Shown: positions 25,201-32,154 of the stretch, piece after piece
Position numbering within the stretch: the first letter of the stretch is position 1
Layout of the letters: each line of letters opens with the position of its first letter
DNA from: Salminus brasiliensis
Lineage: Eukaryota; Chordata; Actinopteri; Characiformes; Bryconidae
DNA length: 64,000 nt
Assembly: GCF_030463535.1 (NCBI RefSeq)
Contig: NC_132888.1
Location: forward strand, 33,192,769-33,256,768
Direction: 5' to 3'
Notes under the pieces: generated by a model
The model's database searches: none
What the model saw: only the letters and a program-made list of their open reading frames with translations
What the model was told of the DNA's origin: nothing
Program-made: the position numbers and the translations under genes

Positions 25201-28200
25201 ATATACCTGGTGATAGAGGTCTTCCAGGTCTGGGAGGTGATAAGGGCAGTGATGGAAAGGATGGCCCTTCTGGTCCAACCCAGCCAGGAAACAAGGGCTC
25301 AAAAGGACTGCCTGGGGCCACAGGTACACACTGACCTCATCCATCATCTCTTTCTCACATCTCCAAAGACTGGTTCATGTCTACTGTGGACATGGCACAG
25401 CGCACACCGGACTGTCCACATTGCTCTATGTTCTAAATCCCTGGCAACCGCATACTTTGATGCTAGAGCTGGGCTTCTCAAATGAAATCTATTTTATTTA
25501 TATATCACTTTTTACAACTGGTGTTGTCACAAAGCAGCTTTGCAGAATCAGTAATCAGTAAAAAGACAAAAAATCGACAACATAAGAAGACATGAAAACC
25601 CATGAAGACCCAAAGGCGATAACGGCAAGAAAAAAACTCCCTCAGAGCTGGAGGAAGAAACCTTGGGAGGAACCAGGACTCACTAATAAAAAATGAGAAA
25701 CTATGGGATGTTCTACAACTTTTGACTAGTAGTGTACATATACACATATTGAGCTTACAGCAGTTTATGCATACTCAAGTTGTGGTTAATTTTTTAATTA
25801 AGGCTCAATAAATTAGATCAAATCAAATTAGCTTTACAGAATCAGTAAAGGGACAAGAGATCAACAACATATGAAATGACATAAGGTGATAGTAAGGTCA
25901 GTAAGGTCAATAGGCAGATTGCAGGGGCAGGAGGGTGTACAGCTGGTCTGACACGGATGGTGGAGGAGCCTAGTGGTCGGACTGGTCTGATGCAGTAGGT
26001 ATGAATCAGCTTTAACCCAGTGTTTCCTAATTCTGCTTGTGAAGCTCTTTGATTAGATCTTAAATAGATGAAATGTTTAGGGCAGTCGATCTCAAGGTGC
26101 AGGATCAAGGACACTACACAATATAAAACAGCGTTCTCTACTATTCTTGTGTTTACCAAACTATCAATACTACAACTACAATAGGTTGTTCTTTATTCAT
26201 CTATATGTCTGTCTCTCTCTTGCTCTTTTTTCCACAGGGGATCCTGGTACTTGTGGTCCTCCTGGTTTGCCTGGTGAAGACTGTAAGGACCCTAAACCAG
26301 GACAATGTGGTGAACCTGGCTATGCTGGTGTGGATGGTCCACCAGGTGTGTACCTACAGGAGGTCATGTGGGTAGGGAGTGAATGGACATTGTGCTCAAG
26401 AGTGAATATCCAAAGCAGAAGAACACAACAAATCAAAGAAGTAGATTCAGTAACTTCCCTAAAAGGATGTGGGACTGTGCAAAAAGTGTCATTTTATATG
26501 TGTTGTTAGTTTGTACTGAATGTCCACATACTGAAATTATGAATGATTTAATATTACATACTGAATTACTTTTGTTTGTTTGTTTTCTTGATGTCTCAAG
26601 TAAAATAAATGTACATTTATGTTCAAATGTTATTGAACATCCACATTCTTTCTTTCTCAGTAGTCCTCCAGTAATATATCAGATAGTTAAGATCTGCAAT
26701 ACACATCATTCAGTCAGAACTGAGATGATCAATGATTTGGATTGATCTTTTAAAATGATAAAATTATATTAAATTAACTTTAACTAAAATGTTACTTAAA
26801 TGTTTGTTTGTTTTTGTTTGTAGGTCTAATGGGGTCTCCAGGACCTACAGGCCAACCTATACCTGTGGATGGGGAGGGCGGTGAACCTGGACCTACAGGT
26901 CCTCCTGGATGCAAAGGACAGAGAGGGCCTTTTGGTCGCCAGGGACTTCCAGGCATCCAGGGCCTTGATGGACAGAAAGGTAATAAACAATCATGTCATA
27001 TAAACAAGCACAACTGTTTTGAGGTTTGATTGAACTGCATATAGGGGGGGACTTTTAAATCCTTAAAATGACATTTAAAATGTACACTTGGTTGGAGTGT
27101 ATGTCGTATCCACCCCAACACTAGATAGATAATATAGATAATTATAATAAATGCAAGTAAACTGAAAAAAAAAACTTTACAAGCTAGATTAAAGAACTGA
27201 AGTTTAGCTTCTGATTTCTCACAATGGATTTTTTCCGTCACATGTGATTTACCTTAATGATGTATTGATTAACCAAAACAGGTGTTAGATGATAACAACA
27301 AATATTACTGACCTGCCATGAGGAAAGCATTAAAAATGGTCATATCCCGTAAAACCCTACATATGGTTTATTGTCTTTTTCACATTTTTTATTTCATAAA
27401 AGTATGTAGGCTGACAGTTGATAAGGGATTCACATAGTCTAGGTAGCACTTCATTCTGATAAAGAATGACTTCGCTACTCATAAAATGTCCAACAGCAAT
27501 TCCTAGCAGATTGACAGTCTAAATGGTCTCACTTCTGAGAAAACTGCCCAATGTATTTTCAAAGATAATTTTGCACTATATGTGAAATCATTCTGCATCT
27601 GCATCAGGTATAAAAGGAGACATGGGAGTCCTGGGGGAGCCTGGACCCCCTGGGTTACCAGGACCATGTTGCAATGCAGGGTCTAAGGGTCCCAAGGGAC
27701 TGCTGGGAGACAGAGGTCAGTGTTCACTCTATTGCACATTACATTCCTGTATAAATGCAGGCATGACTTGAATAGGCTAATGGTGAGTGGCTAACATTAT
27801 TGTTGGCAATAAATGCACTTATGTCAGATTAACATCAGCTCTTGTTTTTATCATTAGTTTTTATCCCCTCATCGGGTCACCACATCGGTGTATGCTTAGG
27901 TTGACTTCAGCTCCAGAGGTGCCCTCTCGCCTGTTAACTGCAACTGCACCTAGTGTTAGCTTTTAGCAGATCCATGGCATCTTTGCACTGTATAACAGCA
28001 TTGGTGCTTGCTTCAGTCAGTTTGAATTAGCTTTTAGTTGTTCCAGAGCCAGCCTTGGATAACAGCATAAGGGCTTGCTGTGGTTGGTTTAGTTTTGGTC
28101 TTAGCAGCTCAATCGTCCTCATGCTGGAGAACCCTTTGGGTCGGCTTGCATTAGCTTTTATGAGCTCCAGAGACACTTGCATACTTGCTGACAGCATGTT

Positions 28201-31200
28201 GCTTCCGAAGTAGCTTTTGCATCTAGTTTCAAAAGCCCTTTGCTGGTGGATTGGGTGTATGTAAATTTTAAAATGAGCCAAAACTGTTCCAAAAAAGTTT
28301 CACAGCCCTGTTTACTTTTTTCTTTCTAATTCATTCTTTCTTTTTCTCTCTTTCTCTCTTAATCTAGGTCCTAGCGGACCACCAGGGAATGTAATTTATA
28401 TGAAAGCATGCCCGCCACCAGGTCCGTGTGGACCGCCTGGTCCATGTGGCCCACCTGGCTTTCAAGGCCCTAGAGGAACAATGGGTGGAAAAGGCCGAAA
28501 AGGTGCAACTACACACACTTACGCACAAAATAATACATGCATAAATACGATATCAGTCTTATCTGTTTATTTGAACAAAAAATATTAGAAGAGATGCCAC
28601 ACTGAACTACAGTTTGTGTTTGTAATGTCAGGGCTTAAAGGTGAACCCGGTGATTCAGGATTGCAAGGCCTAAATGGATCACCAGGTTTAAAAGGACATC
28701 CTGGAGCAACAGGGCTAAAAGGCATAATTGGACCACGTGGAGAAGCGGGTATGTGTGTGATAGTATTAACCAGTATTACAAGGCTGTCACCAGTACTGTT
28801 ATGTTATGGTCAGCACAGGCATCATCCATATATTAGAGTGGTTCTCAACTGAAGCTCCTTTTTCTTCAGATTGTAAATAAATAAATGATTAATTAATTAA
28901 TTTATGGTAAGCAATGTCATATTCCTCTGTGTTTGTTAGCTGCTTTGTGTGAATACTAACTCCTGACCTGAAAAAAAGAGTGAGTCGACGGGAGGGTCAT
29001 GAAACATCAGTCTTGATATTTGGTCACTAACTTTCTTTTTTGTTCTGTCTACCTCTTTCCCTGTTTTAAACTAGGTCAGCCAGGCTCTAAAGGAGAACCT
29101 GGATTTCCTGGCCCCTCAATGAAGTGTAACTCTGGCTTCCTGTTGGTCATTCACAGCCAAACACAAATTGTACCTTCTTGCCCTCAGAACATGACTGAGC
29201 TTTGGCATGGATACAGCTTACTATACCTAGAGGGGCAGGAGATGGCACACACACAGGATCTGGGTATCCGTCTGCCACTTACACTACATGCATGCATGCA
29301 TGCACATACAGACACACACACACATGCACATAATACAGCATTTAAATTTGACACAAATGGTCCTTAAACACATAAGTGAGTTGTTGTATGTTTTCCACCT
29401 ATGCAGTAATTACTGGCAGTGACGCTGTCTGTCCAAATTAGCTTTCAAACATCCTCATTTGTAGTGAACATTCATCATTGTACATGTGGAGAGATGGCGC
29501 CTGTCCTTCAATAACCCACATCCATTGAGCTAGCTTCGAGCTACTGCAATATACAAACTGAGTCAACAGATTTTCTGGTACACCTACCTACCATATAGCT
29601 GCACTTAGTAACTGTACAGGTTACAGTTTAGCAGCCCCCTCTACTCTGTCCATCAGTGGAAAGGGACCACCAGATATTATTCTCAGAACAACAGTGCCAA
29701 TGAAATGTTAGTGTGTGACACTGATACCATTGTATATTAGCTGGTCGACCAGCCAAAATTGTCCAGCCAGCAGTGGTCCTGAAAGGCTGAAGGATGTCTA
29801 ACTAGTTCAGTATCTGTTTGCTTATGTGTTTGTTTGCGCATGTGTGTGTAACAGGTCAGGCAGGCTCGTGTGTGCGTGTCTTCAGCACTATGCCTTTTTC
29901 CTACTCTAATATGGCCATCTGCAACTACGCCAGTCGCAATGACAAATCTTATTGGCTCTCCACCACCGTGGAATTACCCATTATGCCTGTGTCAGGGCAA
30001 TACATCGAGCCACATGTCAGCAGGTGTGTGGTGTGTGAAGCTCCATCACCAGCCATCGCAATTCACAGCCAGAGCACCAGCTTACCTCAGTGCCCTCCGA
30101 GCTGGACATCCCTCTGGATTGGATATTCATTCCTTATGGTAAGTCAATGAGGTTTTGTGTGCATGCTGTAAATAAGTACTGAATGGTGTGTATGTGTGTG
30201 TGGAGGGGTGGATAGGGTGGATATGAATAAAGGGGTGTTGTGTTGTGAAACTGGAACTGGGTGCTTAGCTTAGCATAGTATAGAATAGTAGGATCCATCA
30301 TAACTTAAAATAATACTGTACACAGTTTTCTCCTAAAACTCCCACAAGCCAGATCTTCAACTAAAGTATGTTATTAGTATTGCAGTACTATACAAGATCC
30401 ACGGAAGGCTGTGTAAGATCATGCTACATTACGGGTAAGCTTAGAGAATTGTCAGCTTTAATAACTCCAATGGGGGAGGGCCAGAGTGGTCCAGCAAAAT
30501 AAGGCACTGTCATTATTGACCAGTGGATCACTAGTTCGAAGCCCCGTTATGCTGCTAGTCATCAGCAGCCAGGACCTTTCTTTTCAAGGTTGGCAGATGG
30601 TACCTTCTCCCCACATCACTCCAGTGGAATACTGGTCAGCACTGGGGTCTGCTGGCCGATGCATCAGAGCCGGTGAGCTCTGATGTTATTGCTGTAACCA
30701 ATCTGTTGCTGTAACTAACTGGTCAACAAACACAAATGAAATGTTGCTTACTTGCTAGTAAAACCCTGAGCATCTCACATCTGCGCCTATTAGCAAGTTC
30801 CATACAAAATACCTTTCACTGATATCTGGAACCCTTTGTAGCTTTGGTAATGGCACCTACTCAACTAATAGGTTATTTATGATTAATTAGCAAACCATGA
30901 ATTGCATGTGTTTACATTTGGAAGTGTGTGTTTCAAATGCAAAGGCAAAGTGTAAATTCCAGATTACTTCTCAATTGAAGTCAAATGACATAATGGTGTG
31001 GTCTGTGTCCACCAGCATACTGGGTCTGGAGATGAGGGCGGCGGCCAGTCTCTGACATCATCAGGAAGCTGCCTGGAGAATTTTCTCACTCATCCATTCA
31101 TGGAGTGCCAGGGTGCACATGGCACCTGCCATTTTTTCTCCAGCATTTATAGCTACTGGCTCACTAGTGTGGACGGGCAGGATTTTGCCACCCCCCCCAA

Positions 31201-31273
31201 GAAGGATCCTCTTAAACAAGCATCTGAACAACGCAGAAGCACTAGCCGATGCAACGTCTGCATGAGGTATTAA
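801..31273 (+). CDS. col4a4: col4a4: collagen type IV alpha-4 chain, 3' 43 exons (5' end outside window)
   Basis: The chain forms alpha3-alpha4-alpha5 heterotrimers in basement membranes (established for the family). Seen here: 43 exons with AG/GT borders (one GC donor) that join in phase to 1605 residues. These are about 1380 residues of Gly-X-Y repeats with many short interruptions, then an NC1 domain of about 223 residues ending at TAA 31271-31273. Human COL4A4 is about 1690 residues in 48 exons, so only the signal peptide and first 7S residues should be missing. The alpha-4 call, rather than alpha-2 or alpha-6, rests on the NC1 wording ([27 protein letters not shown]) and on rhbdd1 and irs1 lying directly downstream in tetrapod order. 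Oddities: one NC1 cysteine is missing, two helix glycines are replaced, and one intron is GC-AG. Exons are listed singly below as w1-w43. Confidence 0.93.
1098..1142 (+). CDS. col4a4: col4a4 exon w2
   Basis: 45 bp, five perfect triplets ([15 protein letters not shown]), codon boundary at both ends, donor GTAAGT. Confidence 0.9.
1647..1763 (+). CDS. col4a4: col4a4 exon w3
   Basis: 117 bp, phase 0 at both ends. Contains a GYGG imperfection, one Cys in the helix (DGCKG) and ends in a non-collagenous tail EQCRPAPV. Confidence 0.9.
1872..1940 (+). CDS. col4a4: col4a4 exon w4
   Basis: 69 bp, phase 0/0. Starts [10 protein letters not shown]; a non-collagenous AYRYNCY segment breaks the helix before GPP. 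Confidence 0.9.
2333..2368 (+). CDS. col4a4: col4a4 exon w5
   Basis: 36 bp, phase 0/0, [12 protein letters not shown]. Acceptor TTTGACAG, donor GTAAGT. Confidence 0.88.
2680..2950. repeat. dispersed intronic repeat, copy 1
   Basis: Shares start (AGCGAGTACATATACACTAC), middle (TTTTGTTCTATCTTAAT) and end (ACATTTGAGGTACTG) with a copy at 4233-4450. Copy 1 has extra sequence near 2780-2870, including TGGTCTAGCATAGTTGGTAA, which resembles a tRNA-SINE head. Family unknown. Confidence 0.7.
3093..3155 (+). CDS. col4a4: col4a4 exon w6
   Basis: 63 bp, seven triplets, phase 0/0, beginning [10 protein letters not shown] with one helix Cys. Confidence 0.9.
3991..4026 (+). CDS. col4a4: col4a4 exon w7
   Basis: 36 bp, [12 protein letters not shown], phase 0/0, acceptor CCTGTAG, donor GTGAGT. 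Confidence 0.88.
4166..4207 (+). CDS. col4a4: col4a4 exon w8
   Basis: 42 bp, phase 0/0, [14 protein letters not shown]. The RQIT stretch is an interruption of the triplet pattern. Confidence 0.87.
4233..4450. repeat. dispersed intronic repeat, copy 2
   Basis: Second copy of the repeat at 2680-2950. It lacks the internal tRNA-like piece and otherwise runs parallel to the ACATTTGAGGTACTG region. Confidence 0.7.
4451..5810. other. long intron without a recognised gene
   Basis: No collagen triplets or long ORF. A CpG-rich patch (CCCCGGGG and GGCGACGCGT near 5517-5540) stands out in AT-rich surroundings. The minus strand of 4493-4711 is open and faintly transposase-like, but I cannot assign it. 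Confidence 0.4.
5811..5891 (+). CDS. col4a4: col4a4 exon w9
   Basis: 81 bp, phase 0/0. Four triplets, then a long acidic/aromatic interruption [16 protein letters not shown], the longest non-helical insert in the visible helix. Confidence 0.88.
6165..6415. repeat. degenerate tandem repeat, CTTAGCAAC-type
   Basis: Motifs such as ACTGCTTAGCAACA, ATAGCAACCACCT and CTAAGCAACAACCTAG recur at irregular 15-40 bp spacing. This looks like a decayed minisatellite. Confidence 0.6.
6515..6559 (+). CDS. col4a4: col4a4 exon w10
   Basis: 45 bp, [15 protein letters not shown], phase 0/0. NGT is a potential N-glycosylation sequon. Acceptor CTTTAAG. Confidence 0.88.
7070..7200 (+). mobile_element. Tc1/mariner-like transposase C-terminal relic
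   Basis: Bases from about 7079 translate to [12 protein letters not shown], the C-terminal signature around the catalytic Glu of Tc1-family transposases, then hit a stop. The rest is a short decayed remnant inside a col4a4 intron. Confidence 0.6.
7269..7331 (+). CDS. col4a4: col4a4 exon w11
   Basis: 63 bp, seven perfect triplets ([16 protein letters not shown]...), phase 0/0, donor GTAAGT. Confidence 0.9.
7439..7483 (+). CDS. col4a4: col4a4 exon w12
   Basis: 45 bp, [15 protein letters not shown], phase 0/0. The next intron is only 90 bp. Confidence 0.9.
7574..7627 (+). CDS. col4a4: col4a4 exon w13
   Basis: 54 bp, [18 protein letters not shown], phase 0/0. Donor AAG|GTTTTC is weak outside the GT. 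Confidence 0.87.
8114..8174 (+). CDS. col4a4: col4a4 exon w14
   Basis: 61 bp. Starts on a codon boundary and ends one base into a Gly codon, so the gene changes here from phase-0 to split-Gly exons. It carries the interruption [10 protein letters not shown] with an N-I-T sequon. Confidence 0.87.
8560..8900 (+). mobile_element. Tc1-like transposase relic
   Basis: Fragments in transposase order: a stretch like [19 protein letters not shown] at 8728-8784, then SDPKH at 8836-8850 after a deletion. These match the KHGGG...W and DNDPKH landmarks of Tc1 transposases. No terminal repeats were recognised. Confidence 0.65.
9417..9521 (+). CDS. col4a4: col4a4 exon w15
   Basis: 105 bp with split Gly codons at both ends. 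Contains [10 protein letters not shown] followed by an ICVPG imperfection. Confidence 0.9.
10131..10206. repeat. (CT)n microsatellite abutting an exon acceptor
   Basis: A nearly pure CT/TCTC tract that ends 8 bases before exon w16. It therefore serves as that exon's polypyrimidine tract. Confidence 0.95.
10215..10370 (+). CDS. col4a4: col4a4 exon w16
   Basis: 156 bp, split Gly at both ends, acceptor CTGCTGTAG. Interruption [10 protein letters not shown] in the middle of the helix. Donor GTGAGT. Confidence 0.9.
10500..10680 (+). mobile_element. DNA-transposon relic (Tc1/mariner class), internally deleted
   Basis: Reads like the 3' end of a teleost transposon: GCAGTGGCCTCTTTTAGCAG, CACCCTGCCACACTGC, then TCTTGTGGAGTCCATGCCTC. 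The region between these, which should encode the rest of the transposase C-terminus, is missing. Recognised from memory of the family. Confidence 0.55.
10833..10922 (+). CDS. col4a4: col4a4 exon w17
   Basis: 90 bp, split Gly at both ends, begins YKCIPGPIG (Cys in an interruption), then perfect triplets. Confidence 0.9.
11405..11595 (+). mobile_element. tRNA-derived SINE (decayed)
   Basis: A-box-like TAGCTCTGTGAGTAGCAC and B-box-like GGTTCAGATATCCACC lie about 40 bp apart. The tail TAAGAATGTCTACCAAATGC resembles the common fish SINE/LINE tail 'taagagcgtctgctaaatgc'. Confidence 0.6.
11785..11945 (+). CDS. col4a4: col4a4 exon w18
   Basis: 161 bp, enters mid-Gly, ends on a codon boundary. Starts with a Cys-containing interruption [15 protein letters not shown], then about 13 triplets. 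Confidence 0.9.
12133..12205 (+). CDS. col4a4: col4a4 exon w19
   Basis: 73 bp, phase 0 in, split Gly out. Ends with the two-Cys interruption DLCVTNCKG. The following intron is only 86 bp. Confidence 0.9.
12292..12398 (+). CDS. col4a4: col4a4 exon w20
   Basis: 107 bp, split Gly in, phase 0 out, uninterrupted triplets [12 protein letters not shown] onward. Confidence 0.9.
12717..12900 (+). CDS. col4a4: col4a4 exon w21
   Basis: 184 bp, phase 0 in, split Gly out. DSFSGCPG start and one short break (GRGVPG). Donor CAAG|GTTAGA is weak. Confidence 0.88.
12901..13659. other. col4a4 intron, nothing recognised
   Basis: AT-rich, no exon or clear repeat family seen. Confidence 0.5.
13660..13728 (+). 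CDS. col4a4: col4a4 exon w22
   Basis: 69 bp, split Gly both ends. [11 protein letters not shown] interruption, then [13 protein letters not shown]. It ends 24 bp before an inserted Tc1 element. Confidence 0.88.
13752..15193 (+). mobile_element. Tc1/mariner DNA transposon, nearly full length
   Basis: Flanked by TA duplications (13750-13751 and 15194-15195). Terminal inverted repeats begin CAGTGGGGAAAAAAGTATT and, at the other end, CGGTGGGGAATAAAAGTATT. The first inner repeat continues TCAGTCACCAATTGTGCAAG and its complement is present at the 3' end. It carries one transposase gene in + orientation, broken as described in the next entry. The 3' end is shortened after the transposase stop, where a long second inner repeat would be expected. 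It sits in the intron between w22 and w23. Confidence 0.93.
14112..15069 (+). pseudogene. Tc1-family transposase, inactivated
   Basis: The start ATG is at 14112 ([20 protein letters not shown]). An N-terminal helix-turn-helix region is followed by a DDE catalytic domain: [10 protein letters not shown] (first Asp), HDNDPKH (second Asp) and [11 protein letters not shown] (Glu, 34 residues on, as usual for Tc1). Breaks seen: an in-frame TAG at 14247-14249 where a Trp is expected, a short in-frame loss before NAELHPKN, and a frameshift near 14850-14856 that moves the Glu region into the next frame. The copy therefore cannot encode an active enzyme. Confidence 0.9.
15405..15512 (+). CDS. col4a4: col4a4 exon w23
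   Basis: 108 bp, split Gly at both ends, perfect triplets from [12 protein letters not shown]. Confidence 0.9.
16027..16245 (+). CDS. col4a4: col4a4 exon w24
   Basis: 219 bp, the longest purely helical exon here, split Gly at both ends. Short breaks YSYGGQAG and NSFAG. Donor GTAAGA. Confidence 0.92.
16246..17076. other. col4a4 intron, nothing recognised
   Basis: No exon or repeat family recognised. Confidence 0.5.
17077..17238 (+). CDS. col4a4: col4a4 exon w25
   Basis: 162 bp, split Gly at both ends, acceptor CTGCACAG. Interruption PSPKQCDSG carries a Cys. Confidence 0.91.
17462..18240 (-). mobile_element. composite repeat with tRNA-like SINE head
   Basis: On the minus strand 17465-17625 two B-box-like motifs (GGGTTCAAATCCCG) lie about 75 bp apart, the first preceded by an A-box-like GGCCGCTTTGGTGAAGCAG. 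This is a tRNA-derived head rather than a foldable tRNA gene. Further on are CA-rich tracts, a tandem duplication at 17807-17965, and GGATCTGAGTGCTTATATAG plus CTCCTGGTGGCAGGAGGAGG near the end. The whole block looks like one interspersed element, but its ends are uncertain. Confidence 0.55.
17807..17965. repeat. two tandem copies of a ~78-bp unit
   Basis: Both copies contain AGGGAAGGCAGACACTCCTG through GTGTGCTAACCCGCACAC and end in a CA run. Each has a perfect 8-bp stem, GAAGGCAG/CTGCCTTC, with a 6-base loop. Confidence 0.85.
18532..18679. repeat. 148-bp inverted repeat (MITE-like foldback)
   Basis: The first 17 bases ACATATCAAATACATGC are complemented exactly at 18663-18679. Further matching blocks (GAAAAATCA, AAAGAG.AGAT) sit at corresponding positions, giving arms of about 65 bp. 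Confidence 0.85.
18891..19058 (+). CDS. col4a4: col4a4 exon w26
   Basis: 168 bp, split Gly at both ends, acceptor GTGCTTTAG. Breaks: TGKGPKG; one helix Cys in GNCGPP. Confidence 0.91.
19059..19948. other. col4a4 intron, nothing recognised
   Basis: AT-rich, with no triplet coding and no confident repeat assignment. Confidence 0.5.
19949..20092 (+). CDS. col4a4: col4a4 exon w27
   Basis: 144 bp, split Gly at both ends, 16 uninterrupted triplets starting [12 protein letters not shown]. Confidence 0.92.
20168..20622. mobile_element. non-autonomous DNA transposon (MITE), TcMar-like
   Basis: Imperfect terminal inverted repeats: TACACTATATTTCTGGATGT followed by TTGTGGACACC at the left, and the complement of TACATTATATGGACACAATT followed by ATTGGGACACCTGCTCAT at the right. 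No transposase inside. A CA microsatellite (20266-20285) is embedded. Confidence 0.75.
20996..21103 (+). CDS. col4a4: col4a4 exon w28
   Basis: 108 bp, split Gly at both ends. Interruption ETETIPIKG. Donor GAG|GTGAAA is weak. Confidence 0.89.
21383..21564 (+). CDS. col4a4: col4a4 exon w29
   Basis: 182 bp, split Gly in, phase 0 out, donor GTAAGT. Break GFESG. At 21493-21495 an AGT Ser replaces the Gly expected in ...GTPGKP(S)EPGVPG. Confidence 0.91.
21764..21827 (+). CDS. col4a4: col4a4 exon w30
   Basis: 64 bp, phase 0 in, split Gly out, seven perfect triplets. Confidence 0.9.
21936..22080. mobile_element. MITE fragment
   Basis: Starts TTACATGGCCAAAAGTTGAC and continues GAACACTTCATTCC ... 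CTTCCACTTTGCTGGGAA. These are landmarks of a common fish TcMar-type non-autonomous element; only one end is preserved. Confidence 0.6.
22266..22340 (+). CDS. col4a4: col4a4 exon w31 (GC splice donor)
   Basis: 75 bp, split codon at both ends. Donor is ACAG|GCAAGT, a non-canonical GC site with otherwise perfect consensus. Contains an Arg-Gly-Asp (22319-22327) and the break DSVSVPG. Confidence 0.88.
22889..23700 (+). mobile_element. Tc1-like transposon relic, internally deleted
   Basis: Left part has ACAACCTCAGATGAACAACA and GTGTGTTAACACAATGCTTA, then AGGAGGAAAGACATCAGTAA (transposase N-terminus). The central transposase is missing. The right part resumes GTGTTGCAATGGCCCAGTCA (the WPSQSPDL signature at 23330-23365) and AGAGAGCTGTGCATAAA. 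The 3' end includes TGAGGTTGTTTTTATTTATT and GTCCTGATATGTAAAC. About 0.8 kb remains of an element usually near 1.6 kb. Recognised from memory of the family. Confidence 0.75.
23782..23889 (+). CDS. col4a4: col4a4 exon w32
   Basis: 108 bp. Its first two bases CT join the G of w31 to make GCT (Ala) where other split-codon junctions give Gly. Then [15 protein letters not shown] and perfect triplets. Confidence 0.9.
24319..24426 (+). CDS. col4a4: col4a4 exon w33
   Basis: 108 bp, split Gly at both ends, 12 perfect triplets, one Cys (GKCG). Confidence 0.92.
24614..24685 (+). CDS. col4a4: col4a4 exon w34
   Basis: 72 bp, split Gly at both ends, [12 protein letters not shown] start, donor GTAAGG. Confidence 0.91.
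25195..25323 (+). CDS. col4a4: col4a4 exon w35
   Basis: 129 bp, split Gly at both ends, breaks MDIPG and PTQPG. Confidence 0.91.
25485..26030. mobile_element. interspersed repeat (fish 'cacaaagcagctttacagaatc' family), copy 1
   Basis: Contains TTGTCACAAAGCAGCTTTGC, AAACTCCCTCAGAGCTGGAG and AACCTTGGGAGGAACCA, all shared with 35790-36190. The same landmark (GCTTTACAGAATCAGTAAAG) recurs at 25830, so two partial copies may abut. Confidence 0.75.
26238..26345 (+). CDS. col4a4: col4a4 exon w36
   Basis: 108 bp, split Gly at both ends. Three Cys, including the interruption [12 protein letters not shown]. Confidence 0.91.
26824..26979 (+). CDS. col4a4: col4a4 exon w37
   Basis: 156 bp, split Gly at both ends. 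Interruption [10 protein letters not shown], then [13 protein letters not shown]. Confidence 0.92.
26980..27607. other. col4a4 intron, nothing recognised
   Basis: AT-rich, no exon or repeat family recognised. Confidence 0.5.
27608..27715 (+). CDS. col4a4: col4a4 exon w38
   Basis: 108 bp, split Gly at both ends. Adjacent cysteines in [11 protein letters not shown]. Confidence 0.91.
27950..28260. repeat. degenerate tandem repeat, ~55-75-bp units
   Basis: TTAGCTTTTAG starts recur at about 27957, 28028 and 28150, each followed by a variant of TCCAGAG and AACAGCAT and then GGCTTGC. Four decayed units. Confidence 0.6.
28368..28502 (+). CDS. col4a4: col4a4 exon w39
   Basis: 135 bp, split Gly at both ends. 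Interruption [12 protein letters not shown], then [12 protein letters not shown]. Donor AAG|GTGCAA is weak. Confidence 0.89.
28632..28748 (+). CDS. col4a4: col4a4 exon w40
   Basis: 117 bp, split Gly at both ends, 13 uninterrupted triplets before NC1. Donor GTATGT. Confidence 0.92.
29075..29263 (+). CDS. col4a4: col4a4 exon w41: end of helix and start of NC1
   Basis: 189 bp. Four triplets ([12 protein letters not shown]), then PSMKCNS and the NC1 domain from [10 protein letters not shown]. Carries [17 protein letters not shown], the conserved NC1 core. An extra Cys (29125-29127) lies just before the domain. Donor G|GTATCC is weak. Confidence 0.94.
29855..30138 (+). CDS. col4a4: col4a4 exon w42: NC1 middle
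   Basis: 284 bp, split Gly in, phase 0 out. Carries [43 protein letters not shown] and [10 protein letters not shown], spanning the end of the first and the start of the second NC1 subdomain. The conserved first Cys of the short C-x5-C pair is Ser (TCT, 29905-29907) and the loop is one residue shorter. Confidence 0.95.
30483..30720 (+). mobile_element. tRNA-derived SINE, copy 1
   Basis: Head GAGTGGTCCAGCAAAATAAG with B-box-like AGTTCGAAGCCCC. The body shares CATCAGCAGCCAG, CCCCACATCACT and a CATCAGAGCC/TATCAGAGCT end with 40945-41170. Confidence 0.7.
31016..31273 (+). CDS. col4a4: col4a4 exon w43: NC1 end and stop
   Basis: 258 bp, phase 0 in. Starts [20 protein letters not shown], then [20 protein letters not shown]-like IYSYWLTS, and ends SRCNVCMRY followed by TAA. 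All six second-subdomain cysteines expected from the family are present. Confidence 0.95.
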   Translation, partial: HTGSGDEGGGQSLTSSGSCLENFLTHPFMECQGAHGTCHFFSSIYSYWLTSVDGQDFATPPKKDPLKQASEQRRSTSRCNVCMRY

Positions 31274-32154
31274 GTATACCCTCTGAACGTCGACTTCTGT
31301 GTTCCCTTTGCAGCTGTGCAGAGGTTGTTCACTTGGTTGGTCACTTGAGTCGGGGTTGTGTTAACCCTGCAGATCACTTTCCATTATTAAAAAAAATGTT
31401 TGGGATTGACCGCATTGTTCGCATTAAAAGAAAACTGTGAACATGGCCTTCTTCCCTGCAATCCCCCACATGCTGTTCCATGTACTTGAGCTGGTATGTC
31501 TGCTTGCCCTATATCCCTATATCTCAGTCGTAAGTTGCATTACCACTGCATATAAAAGTGTCCGAAATCCGATTTTGTCTTCATATGTGACACCAGCTTG
31601 TTTTTGTGAAAACGGTGGAACAGCAAAATACACACTGAATTGGCCATTTTCAGTTTGGACCACTTTCGTACTCTATACTGTACTGTATAGAAGCATGTGG
31701 CAATATGCAATTTGCATGCACACAAATATGTTATTTAAGGGCAGTAAATATTCATTTGTTTAAAAAACACTAACATTAGAATATATACAAATAAACAATG
31801 TATTGTGATTTTAGCTTAACCATTTTCAATCCTAAGGAAGCCTAGTATTTACACTCATCATTCAACACCTACTTTATCTAATTAGGTGAGCTGTTGGTGC
31901 TGGAATTGAACAAATTCATACAGTAGCTAGAGTTCACAGATATTTATCTTTTTTTTTTTTTTTTTGCTGATTGCTGACCCTGTGTTGTTTTAAATGTATT
32001 CTTCTAATATACATATCAATAACTGATTTTCATTTTGTTTTGATGTATTTATGTTTATTTGTAGATATTCTATTGTTATGTGACAGCAAAAAATGGAGTA
32101 CTGAGACTATTTTTATCTTTTTATGTGACTGCCTTAACATTTTTGCACAGTGCT

